Positions 1-9,623 of a stretch of DNA of 64,000 bases are shown piece after piece. How positions within the stretch are numbered: the first letter of the stretch is position 1; each line of letters starts with the position of its first letter. The notes under the pieces are model-generated. The model saw nothing but the letters and a program-made list of their open reading frames with translations, was not told the DNA's origin and searched no databases. The stretch spans positions 1,902,213 to 1,966,212 of the forward strand of contig RPFO01000123.1 of assembly GCA_009746045.1 (NCBI GenBank). Reading direction: 5' to 3'. Both the position numbers and the translations under genes were made by a program. Origin of the DNA: Mesostigma viride (taxonomy: Eukaryota; Streptophyta; Mesostigmatophyceae; Mesostigmatales; Mesostigmataceae).

Positions 1-480
1 GCTAGCTGGCAATTTTACGAAGGTTCCGGTTGTGGCGCTTCTGTGCTGCTTGTTTCTTTCGAGGAATCCGCAGCCCTATGCACGGTGCAGGCCTCGTTGA
101 GGGGCCGCTGCATGATCTGCGTGATTTTAGAACATTGCTTTTGCAGGTGGATGTTTATTATCTAGTCGAGAATCATTCAGAGATGCATGGATTCCAGGGC
201 CCCTGCAGATTATATTGCACAATTTGATGCCGGTAAGGGTCGCTGCAACGGAATTGACGACACCACACGCATGAGTAAGTGCTCGATGACACAAGGATAC
301 ACTGTAGATGAATTCTTGTTTTCGAATACCTTGGTAATATCGCATCATCGTCGACAATGCTCTTGTGGTGACGCCGTTGACAGCATTTGGTACTGAAACA
401 TGCATGGCACTTTTACTGTAAATTCCTGCTGCCAATAGAATTGTTTGGTGAAACCCATTCTAAACCACTCCCCTGATTAC
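1..480. other. No recognisable gene
   Basis: Only short open frames with no recognisable motif. Just before the LINE fragment, an 18-base string ending in 'ctgattaccgt' occurs twice in tandem (about 466-505), which may mark the junction where the 5'-truncated LINE begins. Confidence 0.5.
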
Positions 481-501
481 CGTCCCCACTCCCCTGATTA
501 C

Positions 502-1666
502 CGTCATCCGCACGCTGTATGAGGGGTCCACCACTTCGGTGCGTACTCAACACGGCATTACCCCGCCATGCCCACTGCAGACCGGCGTCTGGCAGGGTTG
601 CGTCCTGTCGCCGTACCTGTTTATTATTGTAGTGGATTATGTTATGCGCCAGGCACGTGCTCGCTTTGCTAGCATTGCAGGCCGTGCCCCTGGCCTAGCG
701 ATCACGAACGAGCTTGGGGAAGGGGGGCCGACTAACAAGCAGAATTTACTAGCTGACCTCATTTATGCCGACGACATCACGCTCATCGAGAAGCCGGAGT
801 CTGCCCAACTTTGGCTGGACTGCCTGGCGCTCGAGGCTCGGGCGGTTGGTCTAGAAATCAGCCCCAAAACGGAGGCCCTGGCCCTCGGCATGGCAGGGCC
901 CCCACCCACACTCCGCCTCTTAGACGATGCCGAGGTCAACTACCCTCCTTCAGGCCGCTTCAAGCTGCTCGGCAGTTGGCTTCCCGACTGCGAGGACGAC
1001 ATGACGACACGGATCGGCATGGCGTGGGCGCACCTCCATGACCACCGCCGCTGGTGGAGCAACCCCGCCCTACCCCGGATCGTCAAGCGTGACCTCTTCA
1101 AGGTCGTCATTCTGACGATCCTGACCTACGGCGCCGAGACGTGGACACTGATGCAGGAGCTGGAGCAACGACTCGACGGCGCCGTCACCAAGATGCTGCG
1201 CAAGGCCCTTAACATCCCCTTTGGTTTGCACATTAGTAATGTGGATTTGTACGCTGATTTGCCCTACGTTTCCCACATTATTAGGCACAGGCGCCTGGGC
1301 CTAGCCGGGCACCTGGCCCGCACAGATCAGGTAGATACATCAGATAGACTAGCTGGCACCAAGCCCGCCCAGCCTGGGCGATATGTCCTCACCTGGCGTG
1401 CCCCCGGCCGCGCGCGGCAGGGCCGCCACCCGTGGACTTTTCGTGATAGACTCGGCATGGACATGTGCTACACTAGACGTGACGGGCTCACCCCCGGGCA
1501 GCCTCCTGGTTTGTCTGTAATATGGAGGCAGATGGTGCGCAAGGATAGATGGCAAGTAGTGATGAAGGAGACCACCCCCAAGCCTGTGGGGGCTCCGCGT
1601 GTGACCAAGTATGGCATTCATAGCGATTCGGGCCGCGGTGCCCACACCCCTGTAACTAGGACCTAG
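502..1666 (+). pseudogene. LINE ORF2 C-terminal fragment: reverse transcriptase
   Basis: The reading frame is open from about 502, upstream of any methionine, so this is an internal fragment, not a gene start. RT motifs are in order: GVWQGCVLSPYLF (motif B-like region), then LIYADDITLIE containing the catalytic YADD (about residues 75-85 from the first ATG). A thumb-like region follows with TYGAETW, then RRLGLAGHLART, a pattern common downstream of RT in LINEs with a C-terminal tail. The frame ends at a TAG at 1664-1666. No RNase H or second endonuclease domain is visible. The clade cannot be fixed by eye. Confidence 0.85.
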
Positions 1667-1743
1667 ATAGCTTATACCATCCATTCCATCCCATGTTCCC
1701 CTCCCACTGAGGACTTATGCTCACGTGACGCAGTCACGTGTCT

Positions 1744-1770
1744 ATTAATTAATTAATTAATTAATTAATT
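1744..1770 (+). repeat. TTAA simple-repeat LINE tail
   Basis: About seven TTAA/TAAT units directly follow the LINE 3' UTR. They serve in place of a poly(A) tail. Confidence 0.8.
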
Positions 1771-1771
1771 C

Positions 1772-1984
1772 TAAACCATATTTCCCAAGGCCTCCGGTTC
1801 GGCCAAACACGTTTTTCAACATTTCATTAAGGACACTTCTGATGCCTTCCGCAATTTGTCCTAATCCAGCGCAACACCTCCAGGTTCTACCAGCTCAGAA
1901 GCTGGGGGCATATCCCTTCCCCATTCTGCTCCTTTTATTACTGAACCGACACAGGCGGTCTTCCAATGTGCCTTCTGGAATATT
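1772..1984. other. Unassigned 213-bp junction between LINE tail and element D
   Basis: One frame on plus (around 1795-1856) reads as plausible protein (KHVFQHFIKDTSDAF) but is too short to assign. No LTR of element D is visible here, so D lacks its RT, RNase H and 3' LTR. Confidence 0.35.
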
Positions 1985-2445
1985 TCAAGAGGCAAGGAAC
2001 ATCTGAATGATTCCAGAGGAATCAGTTGGGTCACCATGGGTTTTTAGGAGACTCTTTGTGTTATTGGGGCCATCAACAATGGTAACACCGGGAGTCACCA
2101 AGAATGGCTGGCCAATGAGAGTGGGTCCCTTGTAGCCATCAACAACACAAAATGTCAAAGACTCACCCAAGAATGGGATAGTGATATTCCCAAGAACTTG
2201 ATGATAAGTGTTACCCGCAAAGTCTTGGACATTAGTCCATGGACTGGGTTCAAGGGAATACTTATCCAGCAAAGCATTAAAGGGTGAGGTGACAGAGACC
2301 TCTGCTTTGGTATCCACATCAAAGCCATCAAGGTCCATGCCATCTCTAGAAGAGAAGTTATTTTGGCAATCTTTAGTGAAGGCTTGAGCTTCTTTACAAT
2401 ATCCCGAAGCTCTTGAGGATTGCCTCTCTTGCCGAGCTGAGTGTT
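1985..2445 (-). pseudogene. Element D aspartic-protease-like fragment
   Basis: The translated fragment has the retropepsin pattern in order: VDTKAEVSV (flap-base catalytic region), VQDFAG, VLGNITIPFLG, VVDGYKG and TLIGQPFL (the second conserved hydrophobic-glycine loop). The residue after D-T is Lys instead of Gly. It lines up with the protease-like domains of A (DTQAQVSV), B (DTNAQVSV) and C (DTNSQVSI). The frame is broken near 2338, and nothing of the RT follows before the LINE at 1771. Confidence 0.75.
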
Positions 2446-2450
2446 CAACC

Positions 2451-3811
2451 AGTTGTACAAGCTACTGCTTATACTTTTTATGCGCAAACCTTTTTAGCTA
2501 AGGTTAACGCATATTCTTACATCCTGCGCAGGATGTAAGAATATGCGTTAACCTTAGCTAAAAAGGTTTGCGCATAAAAAGTATAAGCAGTAGCTTGTAC
2601 AACTTAGAACCGGCGCGGCGCGGAAGTCACGGGTTCGAAACCTCGTGGGGACAGTGCCGAGTAGGGATTATTTGGGAGGATCCGCCGGGGCACCGGTCGG
2701 ACCTAATTAATCGCCTCGCGAGGTAGATATCGAACCTACCCGGGATTAATATCGAATCAGTAATTCGATATCGAATTAGGAATTCGGTGCGGAAGTAAAC
2801 CCTAGTTAGGGAGCCGCTTAATATTCCGCCCCAACGCGCAAAGGTTTTAAGTTGTACAAGCTACTGCTTATACTTTTTATGCGCAAACCTTTTTAGCTAA
2901 GGTTAACGCATATTCTTACATCCTGCGCAGGATGTAAGAATATGCGTTAACCTTAGCTAAAAAGGTTTGCGCATAAAAAGTATAAGCAGTAGCTTGTACA
3001 ACTTAGAACCGGCGCGGCGCGGAAGTCACGGGTTCGAAACCTCGTGGGGACAGTGCCGAGTAGGGATTATTTGGGAGGATCCGCCGGGGCACCGGTCGGA
3101 CCTAATTAATCGCCTCGCGAGGTAGATATCGAACCTACCCGGGATTAATATCGAATCAGTAATTCGATATCGAATTAGGAATTCGGTGCGGAAGTAAACC
3201 CTAGTTAGGGAGCCGCTTAATATTCCGCCCCAACGCGCAAAGGTTTTAAGTTGTACAAGCTACTGCTTATACTTTTTATGCGCAAACATTTTTAGCAAAG
3301 GTTAACGCATATTCTTACATCCTGCGCAGGATGTAAGAATATGCGTTAACCTTAGCTAAAAGGTTTGCGCGTAAAAAGTATAAGCACTAGCTTCTACAAC
3401 TTAAAACCTTGCGCGTTGTTGGGGCGAAATATCAAGCGGCTCCCTAACTAGGGCTTTACTTCCGCATCGAATTACTAATTCGATATCGAATTACTGATTC
3501 GATATTAATCCCGGGAATAGGTTCGATATCTACCTCGCTAGGCGATTAATTAGGTCCGACCGGTGCCCCGGCGGATCCTCCCAAATAATCCCTACTCGGC
3601 ACTGTCCCCACGAGGTTTCGAACCCGTGACTTCCGCGCCGCGCCGGTTCTAAGTTGTAGAAGCTAGTGCTCAGTATACTTTTTACGCGCAAACCTTTTAG
3701 CTAAGGTTAACGCATATTCTTACATCCTGCGCAGGATGTAAGAATTAATATGCGTTAACCTTAGCTAAAAAGGTTTGCGCATAAAAAGTATAAGCAGTAG
3801 CTTGTACAACT
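2451..3811. mobile_element. Tandem palindromic TRIM-like element 1
   Basis: Four near-perfect palindromes of about 154-160 bp (2451-2604, 2850-3003, 3249-3401, 3652-3811) alternate with three spacers of 245-250 bp (2605-2849 and 3004-3248 in direct orientation, 3402-3651 inverted). Each palindrome begins AGTTGTACAAGC and ends with its complement, and its arms meet with essentially no loop. The whole block is flanked by a 5-bp duplication, CAACC (2446-2450 and 3812-3816), so it moved as one unit into element D. It encodes nothing. I read it as LTR(palindromic)-internal-LTR-internal-LTR-internal(inverted)-LTR. Confidence 0.8.
2605..2849 (+). other. Spacer of palindromic element 1 with tRNA B-box-like motif
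   Basis: The spacer carries GGTTCGAAACC about 27 bases after the palindrome edge, close to the Pol III B-box consensus GGTTCGANTCC. A convincing A box was not found. The spacer is repeated at 3004-3248 and, in reverse complement, at 3402-3651. Confidence 0.55.
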
Positions 3812-4061
3812 CAACCTGGACAACCCCTCCTCAGCCTGTCTTCCTTGGGCTGGTATTTTCCCATCAGTCTCCAAGGGCAATGGCTTATTACCAGGGTAAT
3901 TGAATCCAAGCTTTGGCTGTTCAGACTGAAATATGTTATCCACCTGCCCAGGGGTCTCAAGCCCATGTTCCAACGGCCGGAGCTTCCGGTGCTGATCAGA
4001 CACCCTATTATCCAACAAGTCAGCTTCAAATATATCATCCTGTGATATCCCAGTCAATGTC

Positions 4062-5327
4062 CTAGGCTGAGCTTGCTGAGTAGTAGGCTCCAGTTGATGG
4101 GAGGCCGCCCTTTCTGGTAGTTGGAGTCCATGCAGCCTGTTCACTGGCCAAAGGTGGACAGGAAAGATTGGGAGATCCAGATGCCTCTTCAGGGGCCATA
4201 TTCACCAGGGGATTTTCTTCATTAAATTGAACGTTCATTGGATCTCTCTTCAATCTATTCCAAGCCAGATGATAAGTGGTACCATTCCAGACCACATCAG
4301 CAGTTTTCATCTCCGGGTCAACTGAGGTTATGGTCCCTGGACCCTGCCAATAACCGCGTTTACCAGGAGCATTTTCTTTGTGGAAGATCACCTGGTCTCC
4401 CACCTTAAATTTTAATGATTCTCCTCTCTGTTTATCCTAAGTTTTCACAGAGGTGAGCATACTGTGTCCACCTCTGCTTACTCCATGCCTGCATTATGTC
4501 ATCAGGGTAGAGGCCACCTGCTAGTCCACGAGGTGAGACCAGCCATGGAACACCACGCACTTTGAAAGTATGAAGACGGTTGTTCATGGTGTTTTCCACT
4601 TTTGCAGCACCCAAACACCTGACAGCAAAAGTTGGTTTAAACATCTCAGGATAATCCCCAGACATTACCAACTTCTTAAGCTCCTGTATATATCTGTCAA
4701 CCTTGCCTTGGGCTTGGTGATCTTCACGACCCACAATCCTTAGTTAGGAAAGGCAGATCAGAGTATTTGGTCAGGCAGTTAAACTGCAAGTCCATCTGCA
4801 GCTTGTGAATGACTGCAAACTTCTGCAGAATAACAAGAACTGTGGCATGGAGGGTATTCTCATCCTCTGCTGCCATAGGTTCAATTCCAATGTAGCCTGA
4901 CCATTCATCCACAGCCACCAAGTAAGGCAATTGCCTGTAATTGGTGAAGTAGAGGATATCAGCTTGTAGATTACCCCTACCATCTGCAGGATGCTTTGCA
5001 TGACGTTTGGAAGGCTTGTTAGCACACAATTGGCGGCACACCGTGTTCTCTGACATCTTGATAAGCCTGCCAGAGAGCCTTGTTATTAATGGCTTGAACA
5101 AGCCTAATGGCATTGTTTCCATGGCCACAGGCATCATGCAAACTCTTAGCCAAAATCCTAAGATTAATACAATCATTAGGTGATGGCTCTTCAGGACATG
5201 GACTGGCATCCACGTTCCTGGCAGAGCAAGAGTCCAAGTTTTTATTATCAATATAACAAGGATTATTGCTCTGAGGAGCTTGACTGTTAATCAATGGGTG
5301 CTGGGCTACAAGCAGGAGCTGCACCAC
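4062..5327 (-). pseudogene. Element D integrase with SH3-like tail (frameshifted)
   Basis: In order on the minus strand: an HHCC zinc-binding region (HDACGH, then CRQLC), the catalytic core with first Asp in LQADILYF and second Asp in LQMDLQFN, and after a frameshift near 4730 the segment KVDRYIQEL, where the third acidic residue is Asp instead of Glu. A C-terminal segment beginning GDQVIFHKENAPGKRGYW (about 4400-4220) matches the SH3-like tail of A and B. The core is split over at least three frames, so it is inactive. Confidence 0.75.
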
Positions 5328-5644
5328 ATGTATTGTTCACAGATATGTTGCTCACTTGGGCAACACTGTGTGGCATCTGTCTACAAACAGGAGCAGATCC
5401 ACATGTATTATTTACAGAAAGAGTTCCCTCTGGGGTACTCTTTTTATTCCAGGCATGGATAGGAGTGCCACAAACAGGGGCACTTTTACTGCTGCTCACT
5501 CAGTGGGGCAGCTATACGGTCAGTAGGAGTTATACTGCTGGAGCCCGGCCCTACCACCTAGCTGGCAGGCCTCTTCTGCCATAAAACCACTCTCATCAAC
5601 GTCCATAAGGACGCTGTAGGGGTTATATAAACAGAGAGGATCAT
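5328..5644 (-). other. Element D gag-integrase linker with tandem peptide repeat
   Basis: The minus-strand frame 5499-5287 contains repeated SVNNTCG-APVC units. Function unknown. No protease signature lies here, which matters because a Copia-type protease would be expected between gag and integrase. Confidence 0.5.
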
Positions 5645-6893
5645 CTAGTTTTTCTGCTGCTGCTTCCTCTTGCGGCCATGAGAGTTATTGCCACCCCGCG
5701 GCTGATGAGAAGCATCACCACCACGCGGCTGGGAAGCGTCACCACCACGCGGCTGAGAAGCGTCACCACCACGAAGGGCACCGCTCTTGACGGCTTGGGA
5801 GATCTGCTGCAGCAGCTTGAGCACTTCCATCTGGGTATCCTTAGGTCCAGCGCCAGCCTTACTCCTGCAGGCAGACGCAACATGACCAGGACTGCCACAA
5901 GACTTGCACTTGCGAAAGTAGCAATCCTTAGCCAGATGGTTAGTCTTGTTACAAAAAGTGCTAGGAGGGAAGGACTCAGAATTAGCGACAACCTTACCCT
6001 TACATGCGCGGCGTGTGTGCCCGGGCTGCCCGCAGTTGTAGCAGAAGATTTCCCTTTGCTGCTCCATCACCATGGCGACACGAGGTACCTCCGCGGCACC
6101 TCCTTCTCTGGAAACACGGGTTTGGTTCGTCAAGAGCTCCTTGAGGTGAGCTCTGCATCGATGAGTGTCGCTCAGGTAACCGCGGCAGTTGGCGACTAAA
6201 TTCCGCTTCTCGGACTCAGATAAAGCACAGTTTTGGATCCAGCGGAGATTTACCGCCTCGTCAGGCCACCGGAGCCCCTGCTTCTCCAGCGTGTCGTAGT
6301 AAGAGTTGAGGTGCTCGATGATGGTCTGCCCGGGCTTTGGCTTTGCATCTACAAATTCCTCGATCTCGTCGCAGGTTTTGGTAGTAATAGATCGGAGAAA
6401 AGTCTCCCTCGCTCGACGCAGAAACTCAAACGGCGACCACCGCAGACGTTGTGCTCTATCCAGCAACGAAATCCACTCCGGGTGGTTCTTTTCGCGGTCT
6501 CCCAGCGGAGTTCCGCGAAGAAACTCCAGCCAGTCCGGAATAATGTCTCGGTTGCCCGCGAGCCTGCGGAAAAACGGCCCAAGCGAAGCTACAAAACGAT
6601 CCCGGTCTGCTTGTTCAAATAGCACCAGGTACCAGCGGGGCTGGAACCCACTTCTTGATCGCCGACAGCAGCTTCGCCTCCTGAAGCAAGCTCTCCCGCC
6701 GAAGCACCTTATCACGCTTACGCTGGTCGTCACTATTAGTACTTCCCTGTCCGCAGCCCTCTTCCCGGGGCTGGTCGGACATATCTGTATTGTCATCCCC
6801 GTGCTCGCCTGGGCCAGGGTTGACAGAAATCTGAGCTGGTCCGTGCTCACCAGGGCCAGACCGCGGCTCTGAAAGATCGTCGTCCGAAGACAT
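5645..6893 (-). pseudogene. Element D Gag with CCHC zinc knuckles (one frameshift)
   Basis: The likely start is the ATG at 6893 (MSSDDDLSEPRSG), only 13 bases inside the 5' LTR edge. The frame shifts near 6625 into a long frame ending at 5645. The body contains helical capsid-like sequence (FRRLAGN, WLEFLRG, FLRRARETFLRS). Two intact CCHC knuckles follow, CYNCGQPGHTRRAC and CKSCGSPGHVASAC, with a degenerate one between them. The C-terminus has four GGDASQPR-type repeats and ends in a basic, Gln-rich tail. It would package element RNA. Confidence 0.85.
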
Positions 6894-6906
6894 CGAAATG
6901 AATACA

Positions 6907-7608
6907 AGTTGCAAATAAATGGAATGCGATGTAAATCAGAAAGCATGGAATGAACGTTCTCTTTATTGTTCTCATACGTTATTGCTGTTGCTTCATAATT
7001 CGTCTTCGTTGCGCATGAGAACCTGTTGCGCTTGGCACCTTCATCAGTCTTGCTGAATATCCTACGTGGACATGCATTCCATGTAGTTCAGTGCATGCCA
7101 CGTGTCAGATACTTCTAGAATCCTCTAGAAGGTTCCAAGGCATGGATGCGCATATGATTGGACGATAGTCGGCTCAGTCCTCTTGACATGCATGCAGGAC
7201 TACACCGGCCCTAGACCAGCCGGTGACGTGGAGGCCAGGGAGACGCCAGTTAGGTTAATATTGTGCGGAAACCTTTTTGCCACTTGGGCTTCTCAGGTTC
7301 CGCACAATATTACCGGCGATAACCACTCGCCGGACACTCAAGTTCACGACGTCGTGAACTTGAGTGTCCGGCGAGTGGTTATCGCCGGTAATATTGTGCG
7401 GAACCTGAGAAGCCCAAGTGGCAAAAAGGTTTCCGCACAATATTAACCTAACTACGCCCACACATTCTACGTGGCGTTATCCCATTGGCGAGTACTAGTG
7501 AAGTACAGCCATTGGTCCAATACTACAATAAAGTATATTGTAGTAATCTGTACAAGATCCCCTATCTCTGAGGACCCATGTGGACCCTAGATGGGTCTCC
7601 AACCAACT
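6907..7608 (-). repeat. Element D 5' LTR
   Basis: On plus it starts AGTTGCAAATAAATGG and ends CCAACCAACT, giving AGTTG...CAACT ends. Without the 206-bp palindrome insertion (and its duplicated 5 bp) it is about 491 bp, similar to the 473-bp LTR of element A. No second copy is in the window, so the boundaries rest on the terminal motif and on the gag start lying 13 bases inside. Confidence 0.6.
7248..7453. mobile_element. 206-bp palindromic element (solo)
   Basis: A nearly perfect inverted repeat centred on GACGTC, beginning AGTTAGGTTAATATTG and ending with its complement, with a 5-bp duplication ACGCC on both sides (7243-7247, 7454-7458). Both strands translate to the same peptide, so those open frames mean nothing. 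It has the same AGTT...AACT ends and duplication length as the two tandem palindromic elements, and may be the single-palindrome (solo-LTR-like) form of a related family. Confidence 0.8.
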
Positions 7609-7614
7609 GTTAAG

Positions 7615-7885
7615 GTTCCTATTTCCTGCGTATGACGTATTAATCCAATACCGTCGCAGGTTCAGCACCTAATTCCTGTCAGCCCAGGAATTACTGTCGA
7701 CCCCATATGTCGTCGGCACATATTCACGCACGACTTAGAAGAACAGACGGCTCGCGCTCGCGCGCGACCGGGAAGTCGGAACACCATAACTTTCTTGATA
7801 CTTGTCGGAATGAACTCGTTCCGGTGCCGCTGGAATCGCAGAGATATGCCGAATCAGGAACACGCCAATGCGCTTGGCGTTAACT
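7615..7885 (-). repeat. Element B 3' LTR
   Basis: About 271 bp. The same sequence is found at 23604-23760 plus 27725-27838, where a 3.96-kb element splits it. The plus-strand right end GCGTTAACT is followed by CCAATCCTTTCTTTTCTTG, so in the sense direction a purine-rich tract ending ...GGATTGG precedes the LTR start AGTTAAC, as expected for a polypurine tract. The other boundary is uncertain by a few bases. Confidence 0.7.
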
Positions 7886-8633
7886 CCAATCCTTTCTTTT
7901 CTTGAGCTGTAGCAGCTCACACAAGTCTACATACAAACACACACAATGGGTACTGGACATCCTCCCCGACTACAAGTCACAACCCTCTGGGCATGACAGC
8001 CAGCTTGGATTCCTTATTATATGTACATAGCACCCATACTGGTTCAGGAGCACAAACAAATTACAATGAGTCCCTATCCCTTCCTGGGAGGCTCGTTGTG
8101 TTACCCATGTACAAGAGGTTGGCCAACTGTGGCAGCCCATAGGTGTTCAGTGAAGAACTTGAGAAGTATGTACAACCTTCAGGACCTTAGGCGAAACCCC
8201 ACAGATCACCCACAACAGCTCATCAGAAAACATTGCTGACCCCCAGACGGGAGTCGGCGCCGGTAAGCTGCCCCTTATCGAACCAGATACAACATCTACG
8301 CGAAGCACATGCAAACCCACAAGCTCCTATACTCACTCCAACCGTGGAAAATCAGGGGACCTGTCGCCACCTCATCAGCATGATGGATGGGTCAGCCAGT
8401 CCGTGAAACTCCGCCTTAAGACGGCACCAGGGAATCGAACCCCGCCCACAAACCACAGATCTGGGGAAACCTCAGACTGAGATGAAAACCCCAGATAGAC
8501 ATCTCTCCATCAGAGACAATATCAGACATTCCCACACCAGAGACATGTCTCACCCCTCAAGGTGTGCTCAGGATTATGTACAATCAAGCTCCCAGCCTGA
8601 TATCCAGAGACTTAAGCACCCAGCTCTCAGCTT
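7886..8633 (-). other. Element B 3' untranslated region
   Basis: No coding potential. It lies between the RNase H stop codon and the polypurine tract, AAGAAAAGAAAGGATTGG in the sense direction. Confidence 0.6.
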
Positions 8634-9623
8634 TTAGACAGATAGACCAACTTGGCAGTCAGCATTCATGAGCTTCCTCAGTACATTGTACTGGGCTAGG
8701 GCCTCGTGTGGCAGCTTGGTCAATGCATCAGCAGGGTTCTCCTCGCCAGGGATATGCTTCAAGTCAACCAAACTGGCCAACTCCTTCAGCAACAAATAAT
8801 CCAGATCCCGGCTCCTGGCCAGCTGCATGCTTGTGAACAAACTGGACCATACCCATGCTGTCTGTTAGCAACAACGTCTCCATCTGCAAGGACCAAGGGG
8901 TAACTGAAGCCAGCTCCAGCATTAACTCCTTTATGTACAAACTGGACTGGATTCCCTCGCATATGGCCCTGCATTCTGCCACATCTGAACTGATACAGAC
9001 CCTCTTCTGTAGTCTGCTGTACCAGCTGAACAAACTTGCCCTGCTCTGATAAAAAGCAAACAGAGCAGCAGATCTCCCCCTGACCTTGGTAACCTGGCGA
9101 GCATCCATGGAACTGTCAACAAAGATCTCCAAGGTGATAGGCTGGGCAAAGTCAATCCCAGACAAAATCAGATCAGGGGTACTCTCCACCAATCGCGCTA
9201 TGACTCGAGGCTTCTCATCCTCAAGCACATCATCAGGCATTCTACTATGGACCATCAAAGACGGACCACAGGTGCTGGCAAACCAGGCCCACATGCCTCT
9301 CAACTCAGGACCTGCAGCCTGGGTGATCTTCTCTGGCAAGGCCTTCACAATGGTCTGTTTATAATCTCCTCCAGCCTGAAGCCTGATACTCCACTCCCCA
9401 TCCCTCTTGAACAGGGTAGCCTGCATTCCACAGAACACTACAGGCTGGTTGGGTTCCTGCCACAGCTCCTTGCCCAGTGAAAACTTGCCACTGCATGACG
9501 AAAGGAATAAACTTCTTCAGCCAGGTCGTGGGGGCTTAGTAGCAAATGCAGATCATCTCCATGCAAACTAGCATTATTACACTGGCAGACCCTCCCATTG
9601 GGCCAGCAACAAACAGGGATCAA
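8634..9623 (-). pseudogene. Element B RT C-terminus and RNase H (frameshifted)
   Basis: After the long pol frame stops at 9577, a second frame gives SLHGDDLHLL, the RT catalytic box with HGDD. A third frame (9438-8764) gives the RT connection and RNase H: VDSSMDARQV (first Asp), SSDVAECRAI (Glu), LTDSMGMVQF (Asp). A final shift leads to ARSRDLDYLLLKE and GEENPADALTK near the C-terminus. The arrangement is Copia-type RNase H. At least three frameshifts make it non-functional. Confidence 0.8.

Larger units (their letters stand above)
502..1771 (+). mobile_element. 5'-truncated LINE (non-LTR retrotransposon) with TTAA-repeat tail
   Basis: The 3' part of a LINE: the end of the reverse-transcriptase ORF, a short 3' UTR with the palindrome CACGTGACGCAGTCACGTG (about 1722-1740), and a simple-repeat tail of TTAA units (1744-1770). 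The endonuclease and the N-terminal half of the RT are missing, as expected from incomplete target-primed reverse transcription. The same kind of tail ends two other LINE copies in this window (28316-28339 and 50881-50905), so all three are probably one family or share one 3' recognition signal. Confidence 0.85.
1985..7608 (-). mobile_element. Element D: decayed LTR retroelement of the IN-PR-RT lineage
   Basis: On the minus strand, reading from high to low coordinates: 5' LTR (7608-6907), gag (6893-5645), a repeat-rich linker, integrase (5327-4062) and a protease-like fragment (to 1985). The RT, RNase H and 3' LTR are absent. Several frameshifts break the integrase. Two other elements are inserted: a tandem palindromic element (2451-3811) between the integrase tail and the protease, and a 206-bp palindrome (7248-7453) in the LTR. 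Integrase precedes protease here too, as in elements A, B and C. Confidence 0.8.

Noticed and set aside
2451-3811. CRISPR-like array (regular palindromic repeats with spacers)
   Set aside because: The spacers are copies of each other, not unique; the repeats are about 155 bp, the unit has target duplications, and the genome is eukaryotic.
7183-7461. Two opposite-strand ORFs giving the same peptide
   Set aside because: A direct result of the near-perfect palindrome 7248-7453; no independent coding evidence.
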